A DNA stretch of 64,000 nucleotides from Microglena sp. YARC (taxonomy: Eukaryota; Chlorophyta; Chlorophyceae; Chlamydomonadales; Chlamydomonadaceae). Below are positions 21,016 through 31,750 of the stretch, one piece after another. The stretch is taken from NCBI GenBank assembly GCA_022414725.1, contig CM039464.1:25634950-25698949 (forward strand), read 5' to 3'. The stretch's first letter is position 1; each line of letters opens with the position of its first letter. A model generated the notes under the pieces. The model did not search any database, was not told the origin of the DNA, and worked only from the letters and a program-made list of their open reading frames with translations. A program made the translations under genes and the position numbers.

Positions 21016-22200
21016 TCCTCTATAGGACTTGCAGCAGTCCTAGCATGACCTTAATATCACTTGCTGCCATCACAGCGAGTTGCTGTACAGGAGTGGCTGC
21101 AGTCCTAGCTCGTCCTATGTAAGAGTTGCTATCGTCACAGCGTGTTGCTGTGTAGGATTTGCAGCAGTCCTAGCATGTCCTTAATAGAACTTGCTGCCAT
21201 CACAGCGTGTTGCTATACTGGAGTGGCTGCTGTCCTACCGTGTCAAATAAATAGGGAACGGCAAGTCATATGATGTTGATCATACAAAATCATATCATTT
21301 AATATCATATGATATGATGCCCTAGGCCAAAGTTACCTAGTCAGACCGCCGGCATCATATGATATCATATGATGACACGATATCATATGATATCATATTG
21401 CCGATCCCTACATATATAGAACTTGCTGCCCTTGTAGCGAGTCATATATAAGAGTGGCTGCTGTCCTTGCGTTTCCTATAGAGGAGTTGCTGCCTTCGTA
21501 GCAAGTCATATAAGATTGTGTGCTTGGTGTTTGATCTGCACTTCCTGTTTCAGGTTCTCAATCTTAGCAGTTCAATACAGGCATTTTGCTTCAGCAGTCC
21601 TGTTGTGGCCAGGCCACTACACTACGCGCGCTGTAGCGCGTCTACTTGCACACTTTTTTAGCCCCACTGCGCGATACGCGCAGTTTTGTTAACTCCCTGT
21701 GGGTGCAGCGTGCAGTTTTTGCGCTTTTTGCACTAATAAGCGCTGACCAATTTGATGTTTGTTCGCTTTAAGCGCTGACCAATTTGGCAAGAAGTGGTAC
21801 CCTGGTTGTGGCTCTGTAGAGTAGGCCCTGAGTTCCTGCTACAGACACTTGTGTTTGGGGTAGATGAATTGACACATTGTGCATAAGGTACGAGACAGAG
21901 ACGTACGGGGTATGAGATGTGCATGGAGTATGAGATAGATGGACAGATGCAGCCCCCGGCGGAGGGGCCCTGAGTTCGTGCTACAGAGCTATACTTGTGA
22001 TTCCACACAAACACAGCATAGGACAAGCTCATATAAATGTCTGGAAACACACAGTGTTGCATGACAGCAACCCAAATCACCCAACCATAATCACCCAACC
22101 CAACCCTACCCTACCCAAATCACCGAACCCAACCCAAACCACGCACATTCTGCAAGGGCAGTGCATGATGGCATGCACAAATTCAAACGGCTTGAATTGC
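21016..22200. repeat. Intergenic low-copy repeats with a MITE
   Basis: Copies of cttgctgccatcacagcgag and aggagtggctgcagtcctag occur at 21025-21235 and 21415-21510. A GCGCGCTGTAGCGCG palindrome lies near 21627. From 21820 to 22000 ccctgagttcctgctacag occurs twice. Bases 22070-22140 are CCAACCC-rich. No gene is seen. Confidence 0.5.
21252..21410. mobile_element. MITE copy 2 (TAGGGAACGGCAA...TTGCCGATCCCTA)
   Basis: This copy has the clearest ends: TAGGGAACGGCAA at the left and TTGCCGATCCCTA at the right, inverted with one mismatch. The interior has repeated catatgatatcatatgat palindromes and cctagtcagaccg as in the other two copies. About 159 bp, non-coding. Confidence 0.75.
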
Positions 22201-23065
22201 CTTGGTAGGTTATAGACAGCTCAGCTAGAAAGGGATGCAGTCCTACGGTGTTGCTATTTAGGAGGGGCTGCCCGGATAGCCCTGGGAGGTGATAGACAGC
22301 TCAGCTAGAAAGGGATGCAGTCCTACAGTGCTGCTATATAGGAGGGGCTGTCTGGATTGCCCTGAAAGGTGATAGACAGCTCAGCTAGAAAGGGATGCAG
22401 TCCTACGGTGCTGCTATATAGGAGGGGCTGTCTGGATTGCCCTGAAAGGTGATAGACAGCTCAGCTAGAAAGGGATGCAGTCCTACGGTGCTGCTATATA
22501 GGAGGGGCTGTCTGGATTGCCCTGGGAGGTGATAGACAGCTCAGGTAGAAAGGGATGCAGTCCTACGGTGCTGCTATATAGGAGGGGCTGTCTGGATTGC
22601 CCTGGGAGGTGATAGACAGCTCAGCTAGAAAGGGATGCAGTCCTATGGTGCTGCTATATAGGAGGGGCTGTCTGGATTGCCCTGGGAGGTGATAGACAGC
22701 TCAGCCAGAAAGGGATGCAGTCCTATGGTGCTGCTATATAGGAGGGGCTGTCTGGATTGCCCTGGGAGGTGATAGACAGCTCAGGTAGAAAGGGATGCAG
22801 TCCTACGGTGCTGCTATATAGGAGGGGCTGTCTGGATTGCCCTGGGAGGTGATATACAGCTCAGGTAGAAAGGGATGCAGTCCTACGGTGCTGCTATATA
22901 GGAGGGGCTGTCTGGATTGCCCTGGGAGGTGATAGACAGCTCAGCTAGAAAGGGATGCAGTCCTAGCATGTTGCTATATAGGAGGGGCTGTAGTCTTAGC
23001 GTCTTGCTACATATGAGTGTCTGCCTGAATTGCCCTGGTAGGTGATAGGTAGCCCAGCTAGAAAG
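22201..23065 (+). repeat. 80-bp minisatellite
   Basis: About ten copies of an exact 80-bp period (gatagacagctcagctagaa starts 22291, 22371, 22451 and onward) carry agggatgcagtcctacggtg and aggggctgtctggattgccc. Copies differ by few substitutions, so homogenisation is recent. Confidence 0.92.
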
Positions 23066-23090
23066 GGACTTGTCCAATATCAGAGTTAAT

Positions 23091-23249
23091 GATAACGCCT
23101 GGAGGGAGCCCGTTGTACGAGGGTGGGGAGCGGTCTCCTACCTCAACTGGACAAGCTACCATCGCGGTAGACGACGACCGAAGGGGAAGTCGACCCCCCG
23201 ACTCTTCATTCTTTAGCGATCTGGTGTACCACTAGACCAGTGTAAATCA
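23091..23249 (-). mobile_element. tRNA-derived SINE, minus strand, copy 2
   Basis: The reverse complement reads tRNA-like TGGTCTAGTGGT (A box) and a degenerate B-box region, then the same body as the SINE at 62415-62607 (gatggtagcttgtccagttg, gagaccgctcccca) and the tail ccaggcgttatc. It lacks the taacaccacgcccc segment of the other copy. Confidence 0.75.
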
Positions 23250-25801
23250 CTGAAAGAGGGAGAGAGGTAGGGTATCATTCGTCACAAGTAGAGGGGTAGT
23301 AAATTTATGTTGTAGCTGATGTGACCGGCAGGTATATATGGACTACAAATAGTGCGAACAGTACCGCTTTGTTGCTTCCTTGATTCCGGTACTGAAATTG
23401 AAATTGTCACATCCGTGTAATACAGTTACTCACAGGACGTGAAGTTAAGAACACAACAGCGTAAGCCTGAACTAGCTATAGTCACCGTACGTATTCCTGT
23501 ACTGTTACTATGTCCCAGTATCCCAGGCCCCAAACCACCCCAAGATCATGGTTACAGCCTTCAGACACCTAGTGGAGGCTGGTGTGTTGAATATATGGTG
23601 GCAGCCGTATTGATATATATATTAGCAGCCGAAGTGATAGTGATGGTGGCAGTCGAAGTGATGGTGGCAGTCGAAGTGATAGTGATGGTGGCAGTCGAAG
23701 TGATGGTGATGGTGGCAGTCGGAGTGATAGTGATGGTGGCAGTCGAAGTGATAGTGATGGTGGCAGTCGGAGTGATAGTGATGGTGGCAGTCGAAGTGAT
23801 AGTGATGGTGGCAGTCGAAGTGATAGTGATGGTGGCAGTATAAGTGATGGTGGCAGTCGAAGTGATAGTGATGGTGGCAGTCGAAGTGATGGTGGCAGCC
23901 AAAGTGATAGTGATGGTATCAGTCGAAGTAATAGTGATGGTGGCAGTCGAAGTGATGGAGATAGTGTCAGCCGTAGCACGAGAGGGAGATAGAGAGAGAC
24001 ACTGGAATGCCACAAGATGCGGGACTGTTGTTGCTGTGTTGCAATTGTGTAAATAACAAGATGCAGTGGCTGTTGTTGCTGTTGCTGTGTTGCAATTGCG
24101 TAAATGCAGAGACTGTTGCTGTGTTGCAACTGAGGACGGCAGGGGAATCAAATACCCAGCCGCGGTACTGTGTTGATGGGGCCAACCCATTTGCTTGCAC
24201 TGAGGCCAACCACTTATAGCGGAGTACAAAATAAGTAATACGCCTTATTACGAGGCGAGAAGTTGAGGGGGGCAGCCTGTTTGCTTGAAATGTGGCCAAC
24301 CACCTGTAGAGGAGTAATAAATAGTACATCTTAAAACAAGGCGTGAGGTTGAGGGGGTCAACCGGTTTGCTTGCAATGGGGCCAACCACACATAAAGAAG
24401 TAACTTAAACTTGAACTTGGTTACATGGCTCAAGCCGTTCGGGCTGCTTCAGGCTACCTCCAGCCTTCAAGCCATTCAGCGGATGATTTGGATTTGGGTT
24501 TTCGAAAACGTTGAGAACGTTTTATCACCAGAGTATTTCCACCCTAGGAAGTGGGACCCATCCACAGAAACCAGGGAGCACACTAAGATTAGATAGTTTA
24601 AAGACTTGCCCAGCTCATAGAGGAGTAAGATGCTGATTGACATCGTCAATTGCACGCCACCAGTGATTGAATCGCACTAGCCTTCACTGACACTAGCACT
24701 AGCCTTACTTAACTGACACTAGCCTTCGTTGTTTGTGTGTGTGTTTTTACTGTCCAATAGTGGCCCGTAGATTGAGGGACAAGCAGTCTGTTTATTGATA
24801 ACAGAGAGGCAGACTGAATGATAGACACATAGACAGACGGACAGCTAGGATTGGATTTGAGTGTTACATGGTTTTTCAGGCAACTCTTGGCTTCTCACCG
24901 TCTTCCAATGCCAAGTCCCCTACTCCCTCCTAAGTGAAACCAGGAAGCAAGCTGAGTGAAATAGAAACCAGGAAGCAAGCTGAGTAAATTAGACATGACC
25001 AGGAAGCAAGCTGAGTGAATTAGACATGACCAGGAAGCAAGCTGAGTGAATTAGACATGACCAGGAAGCAAGCTGAGTGAATTAGACAATGTAAAGACTT
25101 GTCTACGTCATCCTGATTCACAATCTCAAATGCACGCCAATACTGATTGACTCACACTAGCCCTCACTGATTCACATTCTCAAAAACACGCCACTACTGA
25201 TTGACTCACACTAGCCCTCACTGATTCACATCCTCAAATGTGCGCCACTATTGATTGACTCACACTAGCCCCCACTGAGGTGATTCACATCCTCAAATGC
25301 GCGCCACTATTGATTGACTCACACTAGCCCTCACTGATTCACATCCTCAAATGTACGCCACTATTGATTGACTCACACTAGCCCTCACTGAGGTGAAACT
25401 CGTTGTTTGTGTGTGTGATTGTACTGTCCAATATTGGCTCGTAGATTGAGGTATTGGCAGTCTGGTTATTGAGTACTGAGAGGCTGACTGACAGACAGAC
25501 GGCTAGGATTGGACTGGATTGTTACATGGTTTTTCTCACCGTCTCCCAATTCCAAGTCTTGAACTTGGTAACCTTTCTCACCGGCACATTCAACGGAGCT
25601 AACGTTCTGAACTTGAAATGGGGAGCATTGTCCCAGGCAGAACCAGAACCCCTCAACGGGTCATTGCCATCCCGAAGCGGGCGAACCGTAAGGTTGATAG
25701 GTGCAGACGCCTTCAAGCCCCTCATAGTATCAAGTAGAGACTTGTTCATCTTGCAGTAATAAAGACTAAGAAAAACTAAAATAAACTTAAATATACTACT
25801 A
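23250..25801. repeat. Intergenic minisatellites; no gene seen
   Basis: 23590-23985 is a 24-bp repeat (gtgatagtgatggtggcagt) whose open frames are artefacts. 24120-24410 has three ~83-bp units with ggccaaccac and gaggttgaggggg. 24940-25095 has a 32-bp unit gaccaggaagcaagctgagt. 25100-25395 has a 55-60-bp unit attgattgactcacactagc. The rest is unique and non-coding as far as I can read. Confidence 0.7.
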
Positions 25802-25806
25802 AAATA

Positions 25807-26029
25807 TTTCAATGCTATAGTTGTTACACGCTAGTGAACTGAAGAGAAGATGATGAAGAGCGCAACGAGTGCGCATATATAGAAGACGGGAGTCTGCAGG
25901 AAGATCCTGCAGACCCGTGCAGGCCATAGCTAGCCTATGGCCTGGCGGCAGGCAACTCGGGTCCTGGAGGGACCAGGCGCCGGTATGCATTATGCCGACT
26001 CAGTGTCCGACGTATATCGGACAATAACA
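25807..26029 (-). repeat. 3' LTR of outer element
   Basis: On the minus strand it starts TGTTATTGTCCG and has a TATA-like TCTATATATG, with the polypurine tract immediately upstream (plus-strand tccccccc at 26030). Left flank AAATA. It is 98.7% identical to its partner. Confidence 0.88.
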
Positions 26030-26364
26030 TCCCCCCCAATTTGAGGTATCCTTGAGCTCAAGAATTCCTGAAATTAACTGAGGGGCATAAGAAATTAATA
26101 TAGATATAAAAGAAATACAATGACTAAGGGCTGGTCTGCTTCGGTCAAGAACTTGGACAATAAGATTATTCAGGTCAAGACTAAAGGGAAGGAAGCACTT
26201 GGAAAGTCTCGAAATCAGTTAATCACTATATGTGGCTGTACACTGGTCATGCTTGTCAAGAGATCAGATGTAAGATTAACTGGACGGTGGCAAGGCGAGC
26301 TGGCACAGTCAAGGTGGTAATCTTATCTAAGAACTCTAAATCACTGATCTAGGTTGGCAGCTTA

Positions 26365-28320
26365 GAATCAGGTGTTGATTTCAACATTCGAACTTCCGAT
26401 GTAACTTTCTCGCTGCTCATTTTCCTTCTTAGCGTCCTCTTAGCACATTCGCATTCTCCTGCGTCTGCGCTGTCGAATGATACCACCTGCTCTCTGTCCC
26501 ATACAGTTTCGGCCAAGCCCCCCCGAAACTGCAACCAAACAGGAGCTCATGCTTTCGCAGAGGCAATGCTGCTATCTAAGTCACCGTCTACAACATCTGA
26601 CGCAGCAACTTCTGTGGTCGCAGGGTGGTAGACGGTTACTTTTGTAGCGAGCTGCACCTCTGGGCAGTCGAAAGCATGCATTTCTGGACAGAATGCGCCT
26701 CTCCCTGGACCTCCCAACAGGGGGGGATGCGAAGCGCACATCCCTGGCGCATTCTTGATGGTCGCTGCCAGGAGCGGAAGTTCCATGCAATCGAGAAACC
26801 TACTAACGAACCCTTTTGCCCCCCATGCAGGTACTCAGGACAGCTACCTGCCCTTTCGTATCGGAACCTGCCCTGCCCGCAGAACCCGCCAAGCCTGGAA
26901 CTGCACGGTTGCCCTTCAACCGTACGGCTCAGTTGGAAAAAACGCGTCCTCGCGAGATGCTCGTCATACGATCAGACCCCTGTTGAGTCTACACATTTTC
27001 CCGCCTACTTTACTGCTTGCTTTCTCTCTTCCGCTGGCACAACCTTAAATCGCAGCTCTTCTTACCTCTCTAAGTTTCTCAACCTATCCCCCCAGATCCG
27101 AACCTCTCCCGCCATGAAAAGCTACGAATCGGCTGTGATGCATGCCATCAGTGGGGACAACGCAACAGGTAACTACCTTTCCGCTCACTTTGAAATCGAT
27201 TACCCCGCTTTTTCCACCACCGAATCTCCATGTCAATCAGCTTCTCGGCTCCTCACCCACTCGTGCCCCCTGCACCACCCACAACGCACCAATCATACCG
27301 ATCTAGGCCCCATTGACGACTCTGCAAAGCTCCCCCCATTGCCAACCCATTGCCATCCCTTTAGCCAGCAAACCCACCCACACTGGATTCTAAGAGCCTC
27401 TTTGAGGATACATCTCTTTAGCCAGCAAACCCACCCACACTGGATTCTAAGAGCCTCTTTGAGGATACATCTCTTTAGCCAGCAAACCCACCCACACTGG
27501 ATTCTAAGAGCCTCTTTGAGGATACATCTCTGTAGCCAGCAAACCCACCCACACTGGATTCTAAGAGGCTCTTTGAGGATACATCTCTTTAGCCAGCAAA
27601 CCCACCCACACTGGATTCTAAGAGCCTCTTTGAGGATACATCCCTTTAGCCAGCAAACCCACCCACACTGGATTCAAGAGCGTCTTTGAGGATACATCTC
27701 TTTAGCTAGCAAACCCATCCACACTGGATTCTAAGAGCCTCTTTGAGGATACATCTCTTAAGCCAGCAAACCCACCCACACTGGATTCTAAGGGCCTCTT
27801 TGAGGATACATACAAAAACCAGCAGGGGCCCAACCTGGCCTATCTTCCTTTACGCTTTCCGTATCCTCTTCTTTGATGTCTTGATTTTTGTAATCTTGCT
27901 GAACTATATTGTCCGTAGAAATAGGAGTATCCTCGCCCAACATGTTATACATATGATACCCGGCGCGGTTTCCGAGTAACAAAGGATACTACCCCCCATT
28001 CCCGCGCGAGTCTATTGCCTACCCCTCCCATCCATCGCACTACTTGGTTGAGTTGGTGGCTCCTTTGGACCACTCCTTCATGGCTAAACTGGACGACCTT
28101 TGGGACTCTGCCTCAGAAACGGCACATGTGTGCATCGCACTCTAAAAACTGTTTCCCCACCCCCACTTATAATAGGGACTTACCGATTAGAGGAAACTCA
28201 CTCTATGCCCATCTTCTCCATGACTTGACGTGTAGGGGAGGACAAAGTCCCCCCCCCCCAAAATACACGGCCACCTAACAATCACCGAGGCCAGCCCACA
28301 ATCCCAGTCCACAGCACTAT
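26365..28320 (+). other. LINE 5' region, coding status unclear
   Basis: A 354-codon frame (26625-27689) runs through it, but its second half is a 57-bp tandem repeat (below). Another frame at about 28010-28140 (AYPSHPSHYLVELVAPLDHS) looks protein-like. I recognise no domain. It probably represents the 5' UTR plus a degraded first ORF. Confidence 0.35.
27357..27812 (+). repeat. 57-bp (19-codon) tandem repeat in LINE 5' region
   Basis: Eight copies of tttagccagcaaacccaccc plus acactggattctaagagcct plus ctttgaggatacatctc; one copy is one base short. The period is a multiple of three and the copies are open in one frame (SQQTHPHWILRASLRIHLF). Confidence 0.88.
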
Positions 28321-28321
28321 C

Positions 28322-28867
28322 CTACCATACATTGAGAAACAAATTTCAAGCCATTGCCAAGTGCACGCCATCAATGCCTACCTCGGTGGACCACATGTCA
28401 ACACAGGGGAAACATTCAAATTTGGGGAGAGACACCACCAAATACTCCAGGCAACCCGTAGCGACCTGGGTGTCCGGCCGCTCCACTTCACCTCGGCATG
28501 AATGTTTTCAAATTTGCTGATGCAGGCTTACATGCACACTGAATGCCCCCAGATAGGCATACTCCACCAAATTGCACAACCCGATTATAACCCTAAACAC
28601 ACCAATCCCCACAACCTTTCCTCTAATGAATCCTACACTTTTGGGATCCTACCTGGTAGCAGCAAAAAACAAATCCTCGAAAGTCTACAAGGACATAATA
28701 AATGTATCTTCCACTTTACCACCCCCCTCCCAGCCGCCTATGGACTTGCCGGCTGTCTCAAACAATATCATAACACCTGGTGTCCATCCCCTTGGACTCC
28801 ACACCGGGAGCCTGGCAGGCTATATATGGGCAAATCCTCATCCTTACAGACGAGAGCGCAGACATGA
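28322..28867 (+). pseudogene. Josephin-like cysteine protease of the LINE, degenerate first copy
   Basis: In one frame it reads LPYIEKQISSHCQVHAINAYL... then, after an in-frame TGA (28499-28501), LMQAYMHTECPQ... to AYGLAGCLKQYHNTW. It keeps the Gln-x4-Cys-x2-His-x2-Asn start of the protease but has Leu in place of the catalytic His of the second copy (GLAGC against GHAGC). It lies 755 bp upstream of the second copy, as a tandem duplication. Confidence 0.65.
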
Positions 28868-30024
28868 GGTTTTTGGACCCCCAATTCCAGCTTGGAAATG
28901 CGTCGGCTGTTACCAAAGATACAACCCCTCCGAACCCAATGCCTACGCTAACCAACATGGAATATACCATGATGGAGGACGCCAGCTCACCCCAACGCAC
29001 CTCCCCCCCAAACACACGAATGGACTGCGACATGGGAGATGGTGCCTTAGACCCAACCCCGTCCCTGAGTGCTATCCTACCATACATTGAGAAACAAATT
29101 CGATGCCACTGCCAAGTGCACGCCATCAATGCCTATCTCGGTGGACCATATGTCGACACATAATTGTTTTTCAAATTTGGGGAGAGACATCACCAGATAC
29201 TCAAGGCAACCCGTAATGACCTGGGTGTTTGGCCGAACCACTTCATCCCTCGCAGGGGGAATTTTACTTATATGCTGATGCAGGCCTACATGCACACCGA
29301 ATGCCCCCAAATGGGAATACTCCACCGAATCGTACAACCTGATTATAATCCGGAACACCCAAACCCGCACGACCTTATCCCTGATGAACCCTACAACCTT
29401 GGGATCCTACCCGGCAGTAGCAAAGACCAAATCCTCCAACGTCTGCAAGGACACAGTAAATGTATCTTGCACTTTACCACCCCCCTCCCAATCGCCTATG
29501 GACATGCTGGTTGTCTAAAAAAATACCATAACATCTGGTATTGGATAGACTCAGAAAACCTCTCGCCAATCCCCTTGGACTCCACACCGGGAGCCTGGCA
29601 GGCCCTATATGGGAACATCTTCATCCTTAAAAAAGAGAGCGCAGACATGAGGTTTTTGGACCCCCAATACCACCTTGACGTTGCGACGATGGATACTACA
29701 GGTACAACCCCTACTACAACTCCTACAAAACCCATGCCTCCACAAACCAACATGGAAGATACCATGATGAAGGACGCCAGCCCGCCCAAACGCATATCCC
29801 CCCCCAACACGCAAATGGACTGCGATACAGGAGATGCTGCCCAAGAGCCCTCCCACTTGCAGCCACCACCTACCACCCCGGGGTCACTACACTCCTACCC
29901 GGACAACCCAATCTCTGCACCATCACTTGCCACGCCCCTTCAACTGTCACCAACCTGGAAAAACGTGGTAACACAGAGCACCCCCCCACCACAAAAAATA
30001 TCAGGCACCCCAACAAGCATCTGA
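28780..30024 (+). pseudogene. Josephin-like cysteine protease of the LINE, second copy
   Basis: The frame 28780-30024 is broken by one TAA at 29161-29163. The active-site start reads EKQIRCHCQVHAIN (Cys at 29110), giving Q-x4-C-x2-H-x2-N exactly as in ataxin-3 Josephin domains. About 130 residues on, GHAGCLKKYHNIWYWIDSEN (His at 29503) gives H-x10-W-x3-D-S, against H-x10-W-x3-N-S in ataxin-3. A Pro-rich tail follows. Dualen elements are known to encode a cysteine protease; the Josephin identification is mine from motif spacing. The protein may process the polyprotein or remove ubiquitin (inference). Confidence 0.6.
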
Positions 30025-30248
30025 AACACTCGCAAAACCTGGGCCCCAACATTAAACTCAAACAAACACCAATCCACAACTTTTTCCCCCTCGCCTCTAC
30101 CACCACCATTTCCAAGGGAGCCCCCCTCCCCCAACAGGCTAAGAAGCTCAAACAAACATGCTTTAAACCAACCATTCCTTTTACCCCTAAGGATAATGGA
30201 CCTGCCCAACATCCCACCCACCATGCCCAGTCACCCCAAGACTACTAC

Positions 30249-30941
30249 ATGGATAACATACATTTTCTACTCCTCAACTGCAGAGGGCTGAGGAGATCCT
30301 GGGAGCTAATTCTCAATCACATCCTAGACCACAAACCAGATGTGGCTATTCTTACAGAAACCAAACTGCTCTCCTGCCTCTCCTTCATCCAATTCATCAA
30401 GAAGGAACTCCCCCAATACTCCCTTCACCACAGTAGTGTGGCCAAAACCCCGGACAACAACCATGGTAAAGGAGGGGTCATAATCCTCACCCACAAGCAA
30501 TTAGGCCCCCCCGTCCACCATGAAGTCAATGCAGACCTGGCTGGTTGCCTGGTGCACATCACCTTCGGCTCAACCACCCCAACTCCTACACACATCATAG
30601 GCGTCTACATGCCCCATGACCAACCCCAGCAACGGCAAGCCGCCTATACATACATCGGGACTCACACCAAAAAGCCCAATCACACCACAATCTGTGGAGG
30701 GGATTGAAATGCAACCCTCTTTCCCTCAGATAGATCTACCCACGCCACTTCCCACACAGACCAACATCACATATCTATGTGCTCCCAACTCAACCTCCAC
30801 CCCACCAACCCTTTCACTAGAGCACCCACCTTCCATTGCTACTAGGAAGGCAACCTTGAGCACCACAGCAGAATCGATGACATCCTCATCTCCCCTTGCC
30901 CCAACCCCCTCCACCCCCATATTAGTGAAAAGACCAGGGAG
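30249..30941 (+). pseudogene. LINE APE-type endonuclease, N-terminal part
   Basis: MDNIHFLLLNCRGLRRS gives the LNCRG motif; PDVAILTETKL has the catalytic Glu; GKGGVIIL, GVYMPHD and ICGGD follow. The GGD is followed by TGA (30705-30707) where W is expected before NATL, so a Trp codon has probably become a stop. After a further stop (about 30840) the SRIDDILIS block (family SRIDYIL) is seen. The reading ends at TREHS, where the DNA transposon begins; the codon at 30939 (GAG) is the duplicated target. Confidence 0.8.
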
Positions 30942-31345
30942 CACTCGGGGAAGTCGACAGATCGCTAAATGCGTACGAGCGCAGCGGAATGCACGCGGAA
31001 CGCACGCGGGGTCCGCGATTAGTCATAGTCCTTTAATGACCTGGCACTACTGACTCTAGTGGTAAGCCCTATACCCGCGTCGCTTGTAGCTCAGAATCCT
31101 GAGACATTTCGCCTACATTTAGCCAAGGCGGATTGTCGTCGAAATGTCTCAGACTTCTGGGATATTTCGACGGCATTTCGCCACGCACGGCGGCTTGTGC
31201 ACGGTAATGCACGGAAATGTTCGGTCTTCTCAGACTTTTCGCCTGTACTTCGCTTTTAGGGCGGTTTGGGCACAAGGAGAGGTCACATTTTCAGGAATAT
31301 TTTCCAAGAGCATTTCTCAATTACATCAGGATTCGAGAAGATAGA
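30942..31345. repeat. Left terminal and subterminal region of the CACTA-like element
   Basis: The terminal repeat is followed by at least six short motifs of the kind gacatttcgcctacatttag, cgaaatgtctcag and acttttcgcc in both orientations up to about 31260. The right end (43200-43340 and 43740-43840) has matching motifs. No ORF. Confidence 0.65.
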
Positions 31346-31750
31346 TTACATACATAATAAATACCGTATGCATCCATTAAGTTATTGACCTACCTATATA
31401 TCTATGTAAGCATCCTTACACACGTACATCCGCTACATCCCATATATTTCCTCTACATCCATTAACCATAGATAAACAGCGAGCAAAAGATGACGAGCAG
31501 CCAAATTCCTGGCTGGAGCCATGTAGCTAATTAAGTTCAAGTACAAGTATATAGATAGGCAGCCTGCATGCAGCTATCCATTTGTCTACTCATGAAGACA
31601 TACGCCCATATATCCACTGAGTAGAAACGTCCAAGCAAAGCTATACACCTATATATCTTCGCTGATTCTATTATATATTTCCATCTTCGGCATTTATAGT
31701 TCCTTCGTGGCAGCGATCATCATCGCAGCTAGCATTTCCATCCATCCTCT
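31345..31750. other. Unique AT-rich stretch inside the CACTA-like element
   Basis: Simple tacata/ctatatat-rich DNA with no convincing frame or repeat. I see nothing functional here. Confidence 0.4.

Noticed and set aside
23439..24229. Frames VMVAVEVI (plus) and TITITSTA (minus)
   Set aside because: 24-bp minisatellite translated in both directions.
25807..26029. Two unrelated solo LTRs at 25807 and 53796
   Set aside because: Matching AAATA flanks on the outer sides only, with the primer site and polypurine tract on the inner sides, show one element.
26625..27689. 354-codon host gene
   Set aside because: It lies inside the LINE borders, its second half is a tandem repeat, and no domain is recognisable.
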